Program-made: the position numbers and the translations under genes
The notes under the pieces: generated by a model
Database searches by the model: none
What the model was told of the DNA's origin: nothing
The model's input: the letters and a program-made list of their open reading frames with translations, nothing else
Shown here: positions 1-6,214 of the stretch, in pieces
Layout of the letters: every line of letters starts with the position of its first letter
How positions within the stretch are numbered: the first letter of the stretch is position 1
NCBI GenBank assembly: GCA_019313605.1
Contig: JAFDAW010000165.1
Coordinates: forward strand, 1 to 6,301
Length of the DNA stretch: 6,301 nucleotides
Direction of reading: 5' to 3'
Origin: Deltaproteobacteria bacterium
GTDB lineage: Bacteria > Myxococcota_A > UBA9160 > SMWR01

Positions 1-58
1 CACAGGTGAGCCCGTTGTGCCCGGCGCCAACGACGATCGCGTCATAGGTCGCAGCCAT
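1..58 (-). CDS. FAD-dependent oxidoreductase, N-terminal fragment (cut by window edge)
   Basis: Only the first 19 codons are present, reading MAATYDAIVVGAGHNGLTC. The stretch YDAIVVGAGHNG is a beta strand followed by GxGxxG (G11, G13, G16), the dinucleotide-binding start of a Rossmann-fold FAD enzyme. The GAGHNGL variant is common in the phytoene-desaturase/amine-oxidase-like group. The ATG (58-56) shares one base with the TGA of the upstream GcvT-like gene, and a good Shine-Dalgarno (AAGAGGA at 72-66) sits 7 bases before it, so the two are almost certainly co-transcribed and translationally coupled. By context it may oxidise an amine or carbonyl intermediate of the pathway. The FAD fold is well supported; substrate and exact subfamily are not determinable from this fragment. 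Confidence 0.8.
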   Translation of the reverse strand, partial: MAATYDAIVVGAGHNGLTC

Positions 59-1248
59 CAGGGTGTCCTCTTGCGCTCGGGTTCGAAGAAGGGTCGCTCG
101 ACGACGGTTGCGCTAACCGTCTTTCGCTCGTAGAGCGCGGTGTGCTCGAGTCTGAGTTTCGTCCCAAGCGCCGCGTGTTGTGCCTTGACGCTTGCGAGGC
201 AGATGTAACGCTTCAGCAGCGGCGACCATACGGTGCTCGTCACCTGCCCGACGAATTTGCCATCCAAGTAGAGCGGCACAGCCTCGCGGCAAGCGGCCGG
301 CGCGAGCCCCGGGGGTAGGCTGTAGCTCTCGTAGAGGCGCTCGAGTTCGAGCCAGTCCGCTTCCACTCCGACCAGTTTCCACTCCGCACCACGCGCAGCT
401 TCCGCGCGCAACGCCTCCTGACCCATGAACGAACCGCGATCGAGCTTCACGCAGTGGTCGAGTCCGATTTCATAGGGAGACGAACGGCGGACGTCGATGG
501 TGACGTGCGGCGCAGAGTAGTAGTCGACGCCGAGCATGATGAAGCCCGCTTCGATGCGCACCATGTCGAGCGCCTCGATACCAGCGGGCTCGATCCCATA
601 GTCACGGCCCACGGCCATGATCGCATCCCAGACCTTCAGTGCGTCGTCTGCGTTACACCACAACTCGTAGCCGAGGTCTCCTGAATAGCCCGTGCGGCTG
701 ATCTGGACACCGACCCCGTCAAGCTTCGCGGGTGTCGTCTGGAAGAACTTCAGCGCGTCGAGGTTGGCATCGCTGCACTGCTTCAGGACATCGCGCGAAG
801 TCGGCCCCTGCAACGAGAGCGCACCCGTCCGCTCGCTCACATCCAACAGCTCGACCTCGAAGCCGCGGCTCAGGCGACTCATCCAGGACAGCGTCGGTTC
901 TGCGGCCGTGAGAAAGAAGTGATCTTCTCCCAACCGACTCACCGTTCCGTCGTCGATGACCTTACCGTTGGCATCACACCAGCACGTATAGGCGACGCAC
1001 CCCACCGGCATTTTCTCGAAACCGCGCACCATCATGCGCGAAAGCAGGCGCGCTGCGTCCTTGCCCTTGACCTCGTACTTGAATAAAGGCGTGATGTCGG
1101 TGATCGCACACGACTCGCGAAACGCCCAGTACTCCGGCAGGTGCGTCTCACCGAAATGGGACGCCGCGTAGTAACCCGCCCAATCCTTCCAGGCAAAGCT
1201 GGTGCAATAGCGCGCAACGCGATCGTGGAAGGGGGAGCGGATCGGCAT
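58..1248 (-). CDS. GcvT-family aminomethyltransferase-like protein (folate-dependent)
   Basis: A 396-residue protein of the glycine cleavage T-protein family, whose members move one-carbon groups from amines to tetrahydrofolate in the cytoplasm. Family marks visible are the GKVIDDGTV segment (residues 95-103, with the Asp pair at 99-100 where T-proteins place their catalytic Asp), LSLQGPTSRDVL (145-155), SRTGYSGDLGYE (184-195) and the ALDMVRIEAGF core (226-236). The C-terminal barrel domain follows, ending in VERPFFEPERKR. Length fits the family. The frame stays open to 1404, but the extra 52 residues look unlike any T-protein N-terminus, and MPIRSPFHDR is a plausible one, so I chose the ATG at 1248-1246. 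No clear Shine-Dalgarno precedes it. There is no gcvH or gcvP in view and the neighbours are an MttB-like protein and a flavoprotein. It is therefore more likely a demethylase or methyl acceptor for a methylated amine than the housekeeping T-protein. Family is secure; substrate is inferred. Confidence 0.9.
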   Translation of the reverse strand: MPIRSPFHDRVARYCTSFAWKDWAGYYAASHFGETHLPEYWAFRESCAITDITPLFKYEVKGKDAARLLSRMMVRGFEKMPVGCVAYTCWCDANGKVIDDGTVSRLGEDHFFLTAAEPTLSWMSRLSRGFEVELLDVSERTGALSLQGPTSRDVLKQCSDANLDALKFFQTTPAKLDGVGVQISRTGYSGDLGYELWCNADDALKVWDAIMAVGRDYGIEPAGIEALDMVRIEAGFIMLGVDYYSAPHVTIDVRRSSPYEIGLDHCVKLDRGSFMGQEALRAEAARGAEWKLVGVEADWLELERLYESYSLPPGLAPAACREAVPLYLDGKFVGQVTSTVWSPLLKRYICLASVKAQHAALGTKLRLEHTALYERKTVSATVVERPFFEPERKRTP

Positions 1249-1315
1249 GGAGGTCAGGATATAGCGTTTTCGGACATCTCCAGCGAGGGTGCGAGAACCC
1301 AAATCAGCCAGTCGA

Positions 1316-1361
1316 GCGACCTCTATTGATCGAGATTGCCCGGACGCTCCCGATAGGTCGC
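1316..1361 (-). repeat. Inverted repeat GCGACCT/AGGTCGC with inner CGAT pairing
   Basis: On the plus strand, GCGACCT at 1316-1322 is the exact reverse complement of AGGTCGC at 1355-1361. The pairing continues as ATCG (1329-1332) with CGAT (1351-1354) after a 6-base one-sided bulge, leaving an 18-base loop. The outer end of the right arm is shared with a CGC-UUCG-GCG hairpin at 1359-1368, so the two structures exclude each other. Function is unknown. Confidence 0.4.
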
Positions 1362-1383
1362 CGAAGCGCTGGGCGTTTTCACT

Positions 1384-1426
1384 GGCCCAACGATGGCAGC
1401 CCATAAAGGCTCCGCCTGATTGGGCC
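1384..1426 (-). repeat. Nested stem-loop downstream of the aminotransferase gene
   Basis: GGCCCAA (1384-1390) pairs perfectly with TTGGGCC (1420-1426). Inside, GGC (1395-1397) pairs with GCC (1414-1416), and AGCC (1398-1401) with GGCT (1408-1411). This leaves a 6-base loop, a 2-base bulge and a small internal loop. It lies 31 bases past the aminotransferase stop codon. It could protect the 3' end of the upstream message or cause partial termination, but no T-tract follows on the minus strand. The pairing is seen directly; the role is inferred. Confidence 0.45.
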
Positions 1427-1457
1427 GCTTCGGAATCCCCTCCAGCTCAGATCGCCC

Positions 1458-2846
1458 TCAGCTGGTCGCGCCGATCTCGCCGAGTACCTCGTCAAGGATC
1501 GAAACCGCCTTGTCGGCATCCGAATCGCTGCAAATCAGCGGCGGCGAGAGTCGAATCGTCGACTTCCCACACGGCAGTGTGAGCAAGCCCTTCTCGTACA
1601 AACGGCAGACGATGCGCTCGCGCTCCTTGGGTGCGGGCTCACGAGTCGCCTGATTCGCGATGATCTCGAGCCCGATCATCAGGCCCATGCCGCGCACGTC
1701 GCCGAGCAGCGGGTGCTTGTCCTTCAATCCGCGCAGCTTCTCGATCAACCGGCTCCCGACGCGACCCGCGTTTTCCGTGAGTCCGCCCTGCAGCAATCGC
1801 AGCGTGGCGAGCGCGGCTTGACAGGACAGGGGATTGCCGCCGAACGTGCTTCCGTGGCTGCCGTCGTTCCACTTCATCACGTCGGCGCGCGCGATCACGG
1901 CCGAGATCGGCATGCCCGATGCAATGCCCTTCGCGAGGATCACGATGTCGGGATCGAGGCCGAAGTGCTCGGACGCAAATAGCTTGCCGGTTCGACCCAT
2001 CCCGCACTGCACCTCATCCGCAATCAGCAGAATGCCGTGTTCGCGGCAGAGCGCCTGCAGCCGGTGCAGAAACTCCGGGTGCGGAGGAATGAACCCCCCC
2101 TCTCCCTGAATGGGTTCCACCAACACCGCCGCCACTTCGTCCGGCGGGACCGTGTGGTGGAACATCGAATCCGTCAGCAGGTCGAGACACTGCACGTCGC
2201 ACGAGTCGGGCTTCCGGTTGACGGGGCATTGATAACAGTACGAGTAGTGGGTGTGGAAGATATCCGGCAGCAGCGGCCCAAAGCTCCGGCGCTGTACGGG
2301 CTTGCTGGCCGTGAGCGTCAGGGTGCCGAGCGTGCGCCCGTGGAAGGCGCCGTAAAACGCGATGATCTTCGATCGGCCGGTCCGGGTGCGCGCGAGCTTG
2401 ATCGAGGTTTCGACCGCCTCTGCACCCGAATTCGACAGGAACACCCGATTGTCACCGGACATCGGGGCCAGCTTCGCGAGCATCTCGCAAAGCTCGATGT
2501 AGGCGGGGTAGTGGAAGTCCGTATAACAGACGTGGAGCATGCGCTCCGCCTGCTGCTGAACGGCGCGGACGACCTCGGGGTGGCAGTGCCCCGTGGATAC
2601 CGTGGAGATTCCCGCCGCGAAGTCGAGAAAGCAATTGCCGTCGAGATCCTCGATCACCATCCCCGAAGCGCGCTCGGTGACCAGTTCGTAATCCGGCGTC
2701 AAGTTCTGCGAAACCACCTTGCGGTCCCGGTCGTTCCACTCCTTCGTCTTGGGACCCGGCGGCGGCACCACGATCTTCGGATACTCGCCCGGATACGGGG
2801 GCGGCATCACGGATGTCATCTTGTCGCTCGTGTCCTTGGACTGCAT
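1458..2846 (-). CDS. Class III PLP-dependent aminotransferase (GABA/acetylornithine aminotransferase family)
   Basis: This is a 462-residue fold-type I PLP enzyme. Class III members move amino groups, typically omega or beta, from amino acids to a keto acid. Visible motifs are the PLP-phosphate region SNSGAEAVE (138-146), AFHGRT (167-172), VEPIQGEGG (243-251), LLIADEVQCGMGRTG (273-287) with Asp277 for the PLP pyridine nitrogen, and ILAKGIASGMP (303-313) with Lys306 as the Schiff-base lysine. STFGGNPLSCQAAL (333-346) follows. A cysteine cluster YCYQCPVNRKPDSCDVQC (C204, C207, C216, C220) resembles an insert seen in archaeal-type GABA aminotransferase-like proteins. The ATG at 2846 has a GAGAGG Shine-Dalgarno (2860-2855) 8 bases upstream. 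Length is normal for the family and all catalytic residues are present. In Bacillus subtilis a kamA homologue (yodO) shares an operon with a class III aminotransferase (yodT). Here too the enzyme may deaminate a beta-amino acid made by the aminomutase. The specific substrate is not known. Confidence 0.93.
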   Translation of the reverse strand: MQSKDTSDKMTSVMPPPYPGEYPKIVVPPPGPKTKEWNDRDRKVVSQNLTPDYELVTERASGMVIEDLDGNCFLDFAAGISTVSTGHCHPEVVRAVQQQAERMLHVCYTDFHYPAYIELCEMLAKLAPMSGDNRVFLSNSGAEAVETSIKLARTRTGRSKIIAFYGAFHGRTLGTLTLTASKPVQRRSFGPLLPDIFHTHYSYCYQCPVNRKPDSCDVQCLDLLTDSMFHHTVPPDEVAAVLVEPIQGEGGFIPPHPEFLHRLQALCREHGILLIADEVQCGMGRTGKLFASEHFGLDPDIVILAKGIASGMPISAVIARADVMKWNDGSHGSTFGGNPLSCQAALATLRLLQGGLTENAGRVGSRLIEKLRGLKDKHPLLGDVRGMGLMIGLEIIANQATREPAPKERERIVCRLYEKGLLTLPCGKSTIRLSPPLICSDSDADKAVSILDEVLGEIGATS

Positions 2847-2854
2847 GCTGGAAA

Positions 2855-2860
2855 CCTCTC
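2855..2860 (-). promoter_or_regulatory. Ribosome binding site of the aminotransferase gene
   Basis: GAGAGG on the minus strand, 8 bases before the ATG at 2846-2844, within the 46-bp gap after the MttB-like gene. It supports independent initiation at this ATG. Confidence 0.7.
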
Positions 2861-2892
2861 TTCTCTATGGCCAGGACGCGCGCAACGCAAAA

Positions 2893-4428
2893 TCACGCAG
2901 TCGAGGCCTTCGGGTGTCTTCGTCCACCGCGCCGCTTTCGCGGGCCAGCGGGAGCCATTTTGGGATCGGGTGGGGGCGGGAGTACTGGCAGGTCCCGCTC
3001 TTGCTTCATTCCCGACTGCACGAGTCGGCGCATCTCGGCATCCATCGCCGGATCGGTCTCGATCGGCACGTACGACGCCAGCCGCTTTTCCACACCGTCG
3101 CGAGCGCGCTGGTCGAGCGTCGACGAGCCGGCCTTCTCCCAGGCCTCGCGATTTTCCCGGTCGAAGACCGGGTCCGTGAGGTACAGCTCCTGCGGCCAGT
3201 GCTTGAGTGTGTGTGGCGACGTGATCAGGTGATCTTTCGCGATCAACTCGCGAACCAACTCGGTCGTAGGCAGGTCTTCCCGCGGTTCGATTTCGCGAAC
3301 GAAATGCAGCACCTGGCCACATATTTCGTTGTCGAAAACCAACTTGGGCAGACTGAATGTCAGCACGAAATCCAACATGCCCGGCCCGGATACCGAGTTG
3401 ACCCCAGCCAGCGCCGCCAGCAGCGCGCTGCCGAAAGTTTCTGCGCCTGCCTGCGCGTCGAGGACCTTGGCATCGGTCAATCCCATGTAGGCCTGGCACG
3501 GCAGGCCCAGACGCTTGGCGACATTGACGTAGGCCACGTCGAGGTGCAGCGCTTCGATCGCGAGCATCGGAGAACTGGCCGCTTTCATGTGGAAGGTGGC
3601 CGGAGCCCCACCGAACAACACGGGCGCGCCGGGCCGCACGATCTGCGCCATCGTAATTCCCGTCAACACATCGATGCAATGGAATACCAACGCACCCACC
3701 ATGGTCACCGGAGCGATCAGGCCCATCAACGTCACCGGCACGATCTCAACGGGGATCCCCGCCTCGACACAGTCGAGCAGGTTCTGGCAGGAGTCTTCGC
3801 CGTAGCGGAAATTACCCGTGGCAGTGATCGTAAAGATCGACATCGGCTTTGCGAACATCTCGGCGCGGTCGGCTCGAAACAGCTGCATCATCTCTGCCAT
3901 GCGGGAGACGCCGCTCTCGCTGAATGCTCCTGAAACGATGGGTTTCTTCGTGGTAGTCAGACACATGTAGAGCCGCCAGGCATCTGAAACCTGGGGTTCG
4001 ATGTCGTCGTTGGTCGAGAAGGCCGTGGCCAGATAGGCGATGTGCTCGAGGCCATCACACAACCGCGCGTACTCGATGAAATCCTTGGAATCCGCGAGTC
4101 GGATCTCGTTCGTGCGGTGGTCGAGGATCTTCAGACCACTCGACGCAGGCACGAAGTGCACGTTGTCGCCGCCGAGTTCGGCGTGTGGCTCGCCATCGCG
4201 ATCGTAGAGCGTGATGGATTTCGGGCAGCTCGCAATCGCCTTGTCGACTACGTCCGCCGGAAACAGGATGCGATCGCCCTTCGCGTCGGTCTTCAGTCCA
4301 TGATCGAGGAGGCGCTGGCGCAACTCGGGCCCGCGGATTTCCATCCCGATCTCGGCCATGATCTTCTTGGATTCATCGAGAACCTGGTCGACGAGATCCA
4401 GATCGAGGGTTTGGAGCGTGGGGCGCAT
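2893..4428 (-). CDS. Trimethylamine methyltransferase-family (MttB-like) protein, non-pyrrolysine type
   Basis: A 511-residue member of the MttB superfamily. Characterised members take a methyl group from trimethylamine (pyrrolysine enzymes) or from betaines such as glycine betaine, proline betaine, carnitine or gamma-butyrobetaine (non-pyrrolysine enzymes) and give it to a corrinoid protein. Family features are an N-terminal helix block with EIGMEIRGPELRQRLLDHG (26-44), the barrel-core run PVTLMGLIAPVTMVGAL (231-247) continuing to AQIVRPGAPVLFGG (261-274), and MGLTDAKVLDAQAGAETFGSAL (315-336). SGPGMLDF (347-354) and DNEICGQV (366-373) follow. The gene has no in-frame TAG, so no pyrrolysine is used. 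The C-terminus carries a proline run (484-487) and a basic RKRRGGRR tail (497-504). The ATG lies 3 bp past the aminomutase stop with only a weak Shine-Dalgarno, which points to translational coupling. No corrinoid-protein gene is visible. A quaternary-amine substrate is likely but unidentified. Confidence 0.9.
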   Translation of the reverse strand: MRPTLQTLDLDLVDQVLDESKKIMAEIGMEIRGPELRQRLLDHGLKTDAKGDRILFPADVVDKAIASCPKSITLYDRDGEPHAELGGDNVHFVPASSGLKILDHRTNEIRLADSKDFIEYARLCDGLEHIAYLATAFSTNDDIEPQVSDAWRLYMCLTTTKKPIVSGAFSESGVSRMAEMMQLFRADRAEMFAKPMSIFTITATGNFRYGEDSCQNLLDCVEAGIPVEIVPVTLMGLIAPVTMVGALVFHCIDVLTGITMAQIVRPGAPVLFGGAPATFHMKAASSPMLAIEALHLDVAYVNVAKRLGLPCQAYMGLTDAKVLDAQAGAETFGSALLAALAGVNSVSGPGMLDFVLTFSLPKLVFDNEICGQVLHFVREIEPREDLPTTELVRELIAKDHLITSPHTLKHWPQELYLTDPVFDRENREAWEKAGSSTLDQRARDGVEKRLASYVPIETDPAMDAEMRRLVQSGMKQERDLPVLPPPPDPKMAPAGPRKRRGGRRHPKASTA

Positions 4429-4431
4429 CGC

Positions 4432-5868
4432 TCAGACGGATCCGTGTGCTTCGCCTTGCTGCGAGGCGAGAAATTCGCGCCAGTACGCCTTCCCTGCCTC
4501 GGGAAGCGTGGAAATGGGATCGTAGGACGGGTACTCCCGAGTGAGGGCTTCCGGATCGTCGTATTCGATGCCCGTCCGGTAGTTCTTTCGCCAGTAGGAG
4601 ATCCCCTTTTCGCGATCGTACGAACTCAGCATGTGTACCCAACGCTTGCCAACGAATGCGACGTCACAGAGAAACCGCGGCGTCGCGAACCCCGGCAGGT
4701 ACCCCATGATCGCCAACTGCAGATCTTGGGTCTCCGCAACCGAAAGCCGCCAGTGTTCGGCGTTCGGAATCATGTCGCACATATAGAAGTAGTAGGGGAT
4801 CACCTTCGCGTGATCCGTGAGCATGAAGCACAGATCGAGGAGTTGCTTGGGCGTCGCATTCACGCCGCGAAGCAGCACGCCCTGGTTTCGCACGTCGCGG
4901 AAACCCATGTCGAGAAGTGTCCGCACCGCCTTGCCGAACAAGGGCGTCACCTGTTGCGCCGAATTCACGTGTGTGTGCACTGCAACGTCGATCTCGCGCT
5001 CTCGCGCGCGCTTCGCAATTGTCTCGTAGGACTCGAGGAGATCGTCCTGCAGGAAGTGCTGCGGAACCGCGACGAGCGCCTTGGTGGCGAGTCGAATGTC
5101 CCGGATGTTCGGCAGGTCCATCAGCTTGAGCACCCATTCCGCCAGGCGCTTGGCGGGCACGTTCGCGACGTCACCACCCGACACCACCACGTCGCGCACG
5201 GAAGGGGTTCGCGCGAGGTAATCGAGCATCGCGTCCCAGCGATCCTGTTGCTTCATCTCGAACTTGTACTTGAGGATCTGGTTGGTGTCCGTGCCGACGA
5301 GGTCCATCCGGGTGCAGTGCCCGCAGTACTGCGGACAGGTGGGGATCATTTCGGCGAGCACCTTGGTCGGATAGCGGTGGGTGAGGCCTTCGACCGCCCA
5401 CATGTCCGCCTCGTGGAGAGAGTCGCGGGTCGCCATGGGGTGACTCGGCCAGTCGAGGTCCCGCTCGCTGAACGCGGGCGCCATGTAACGGCGCACCGGG
5501 TCTTCATACAGGTTCCGCTCGTCCATCGTGTTGAGCATGTTCGGCGGGATCAGCATTGACATCGTGGCCCGCTCTCGCTGGTCGCGTTCGAGGTCTGAAA
5601 CCAGTTCGTTACCGAGGTGCTCGCCGAACACTCTTTTAAATTCGGTCAGAGTCTTCACCGAATTCGAGCGCTGCCACTTCGCGGATTCCCATTGCTCCCG
5701 AGTCACATCGGCGTAACCGGGCAGCCGCGTCCAGTCCGGTTCGACGTACTCGCGCTGCAGCGGGTACTCGAAGGGCTGCTCGGACGCCTGGGCCTTGCCG
5801 GCATCGCGCTTGGGGCGGGCTTGGGCCGAGCTGCTGCCGTCGGTTACGCTCTCGGAAGCGTCACTCAT
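4432..5868 (-). CDS. KamA-family radical SAM aminomutase (lysine 2,3-aminomutase-like, diverged)
   Basis: A 478-residue radical SAM protein of the lysine/glutamate 2,3-aminomutase family. These enzymes use a [4Fe-4S] cluster, SAM and PLP to move an amino group between C2 and C3. Numbered from the chosen ATG, PTCPQYCGHCTR gives the CxxxCxxC cluster ligands C178, C182, C185. R187 matches the Arg that binds the substrate carboxylate in Clostridium subterminale LAM. SGGD (230-233) fits the SAM-binding GG region. D365 (MCDM) and D402 (LCDV) align with the two Asp residues that hold the lysine side-chain amine in LAM, and K408 with its PLP lysine. The usual PGGGGK loop is replaced by AFVGK, and no cysteine follows K408, so the C-terminal zinc ligands of clostridial LAM are absent. 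The ATG at 5868-5866 has a GGGAG Shine-Dalgarno 5 bases upstream. An in-frame GTG at 5880 overlaps that site and is less likely. This is the first gene of the run. An amino-acid mutase role is probable; lysine as substrate is unproven. Confidence 0.9.
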   Translation of the reverse strand: MSDASESVTDGSSSAQARPKRDAGKAQASEQPFEYPLQREYVEPDWTRLPGYADVTREQWESAKWQRSNSVKTLTEFKRVFGEHLGNELVSDLERDQRERATMSMLIPPNMLNTMDERNLYEDPVRRYMAPAFSERDLDWPSHPMATRDSLHEADMWAVEGLTHRYPTKVLAEMIPTCPQYCGHCTRMDLVGTDTNQILKYKFEMKQQDRWDAMLDYLARTPSVRDVVVSGGDVANVPAKRLAEWVLKLMDLPNIRDIRLATKALVAVPQHFLQDDLLESYETIAKRAREREIDVAVHTHVNSAQQVTPLFGKAVRTLLDMGFRDVRNQGVLLRGVNATPKQLLDLCFMLTDHAKVIPYYFYMCDMIPNAEHWRLSVAETQDLQLAIMGYLPGFATPRFLCDVAFVGKRWVHMLSSYDREKGISYWRKNYRTGIEYDDPEALTREYPSYDPISTLPEAGKAYWREFLASQQGEAHGSV

Positions 5869-5873
5869 AAGGG

Positions 5874-5878
5874 CTCCC
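5874..5878 (-). promoter_or_regulatory. Ribosome binding site deciding the aminomutase start
   Basis: GGGAG on the minus strand lies 5 bases before the ATG at 5868-5866. The alternative in-frame GTG (5880-5878) overlaps this site, so the ATG is preferred. Confidence 0.65.
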
Positions 5879-5907
5879 ACGGTTCGAAAACAGTGCCGAC
5901 TCCGGGT

Positions 5908-6003
5908 GCGGCAAAAAGGTCCACTCGAACTGCCAGTCTACCCTGCTTTGATCTGGTGGGATAGTCGATCTCGGGCCAATTGCCCGCTGAGAGGCGGCAA
6001 AAA
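5908..6003. repeat. 10-bp direct repeat GCGGCAAAAA, two copies
   Basis: GCGGCAAAAA occurs at 5908-5917 and again at 5994-6003, 86 bp apart in the divergent intergenic region. On the aminomutase-transcribed strand it reads TTTTTGCCGC. It may be a regulator half-site or chance; a rough estimate puts a chance 10-bp repeat in a region this size at around one in twenty. Confidence 0.35.
5972..5986. repeat. Dyad CGGGC-N5-GCCCG, candidate operator
   Basis: CGGGCcaattGCCCG has perfect 5-base arms around a 5-base AT-rich centre, and sits about 105 bp before the aminomutase start. The symmetry and divergent promoter setting fit a dimeric regulator site, but no regulator gene is visible. Confidence 0.3.
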
Positions 6004-6077
6004 CAGCCGGCCCGATGAGCCTTGGCCACCCATCCAATTCAGCCACGCGGCAGCCCCAAAAAGCCCATTCCATTAAG

Positions 6078-6092
6078 GCCCGTAGTTCGGGC
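6078..6092. repeat. Dyad GCCCG-N5-CGGGC, candidate operator or hairpin
   Basis: GCCCGtagttCGGGC has 5-base arms and a 5-base centre. It uses the same arm sequences as the dyad at 5972-5986 in swapped order, and lies just before the weak TATGCT hexamer of the plus-strand gene. Its function is speculative. Confidence 0.3.
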
Positions 6093-6200
6093 AATATGCT
6101 ATGGATGGCGGCCAATCGGGACGCGCACCGGCTTCAGATCCCATCAGGACAGCACGCAGTAGTTGGCAGCTCGAGAGGCTCGAAGATCGAAACCGCTTAG

Positions 6201-6214
6201 AAGGAGTCACTCCT
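6201..6214 (+). promoter_or_regulatory. Ribosome binding site embedded in a small palindrome
   Basis: AAGGAG (6201-6206) is a strong Shine-Dalgarno 10 bases before the ATG at 6217. It is part of AGGAGTCACTCCT (6202-6214), where AGGAG can pair with CTCCT over a 3-base loop and so partly hide the site in the mRNA. Confidence 0.55.

Larger units (their letters stand above)
1249..1457 (-). promoter_or_regulatory. Structured 209-bp spacer between aminotransferase and GcvT-like genes
   Basis: This is the only long gap inside the minus-strand gene run; the others are 46 bp, 3 bp and a 1-base overlap. I see no credible gene in it. It holds two dyads (1316-1361 and 1384-1426) and a short CGC-UUCG-GCG hairpin on the transcribed strand (1368-1359) that competes with the first dyad. 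No T-run follows any stem on the minus strand, so none is a standard intrinsic terminator. A TATATC hexamer lies about 10 bases before the GcvT-like ATG but has no good -35 match. It may be a leader, an RNA-processing site or an internal promoter region. It matches no riboswitch consensus that I know. Confidence 0.4.

Noticed and set aside
1249..1404. An extra 52-residue N-terminus for the GcvT-like protein starting at 1404
   Set aside because: The extension shows no similarity to T-protein N-termini or to a targeting signal, while MPIRSPFHDR at 1248 is a natural start. The open frame crosses the stem-loop region.
1384..1426. Intrinsic terminator after the aminotransferase gene
   Set aside because: The stem-loop is present, but no T-run follows on the minus strand, so it does not meet the usual terminator pattern.
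1249..1457. Glycine, THF or cobalamin riboswitch ahead of the GcvT-like gene
   Set aside because: I looked for the conserved cores of these riboswitches, which would fit the context, and did not find them by eye.
2037..3933. Long plus-strand frames (2037-3179 and 2719-3933) opposite the aminotransferase and MttB-like genes
   Set aside because: They overlap each other and well-supported minus-strand genes, and have low-complexity Arg/His-rich translations with no recognisable motifs.
4042..5559. A 505-codon open frame on the plus strand opposite the aminomutase and MttB-like genes
   Set aside because: It lies antisense to two genes with clear family motifs, is rich in Arg, His and Val in the way of shadow frames in GC-rich DNA, and shows no domain pattern.
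5861..6115. An 84-codon minus-strand frame with a TTG start in the divergent intergenic region
   Set aside because: It has a rare start codon, no Shine-Dalgarno and no family features, and it overlaps the aminomutase start in another frame.
6015..6200. A 61-codon plus-strand frame just before the secreted-protein gene
   Set aside because: It has no ribosome binding site and a composition without structure or motif; it looks like chance open frame.
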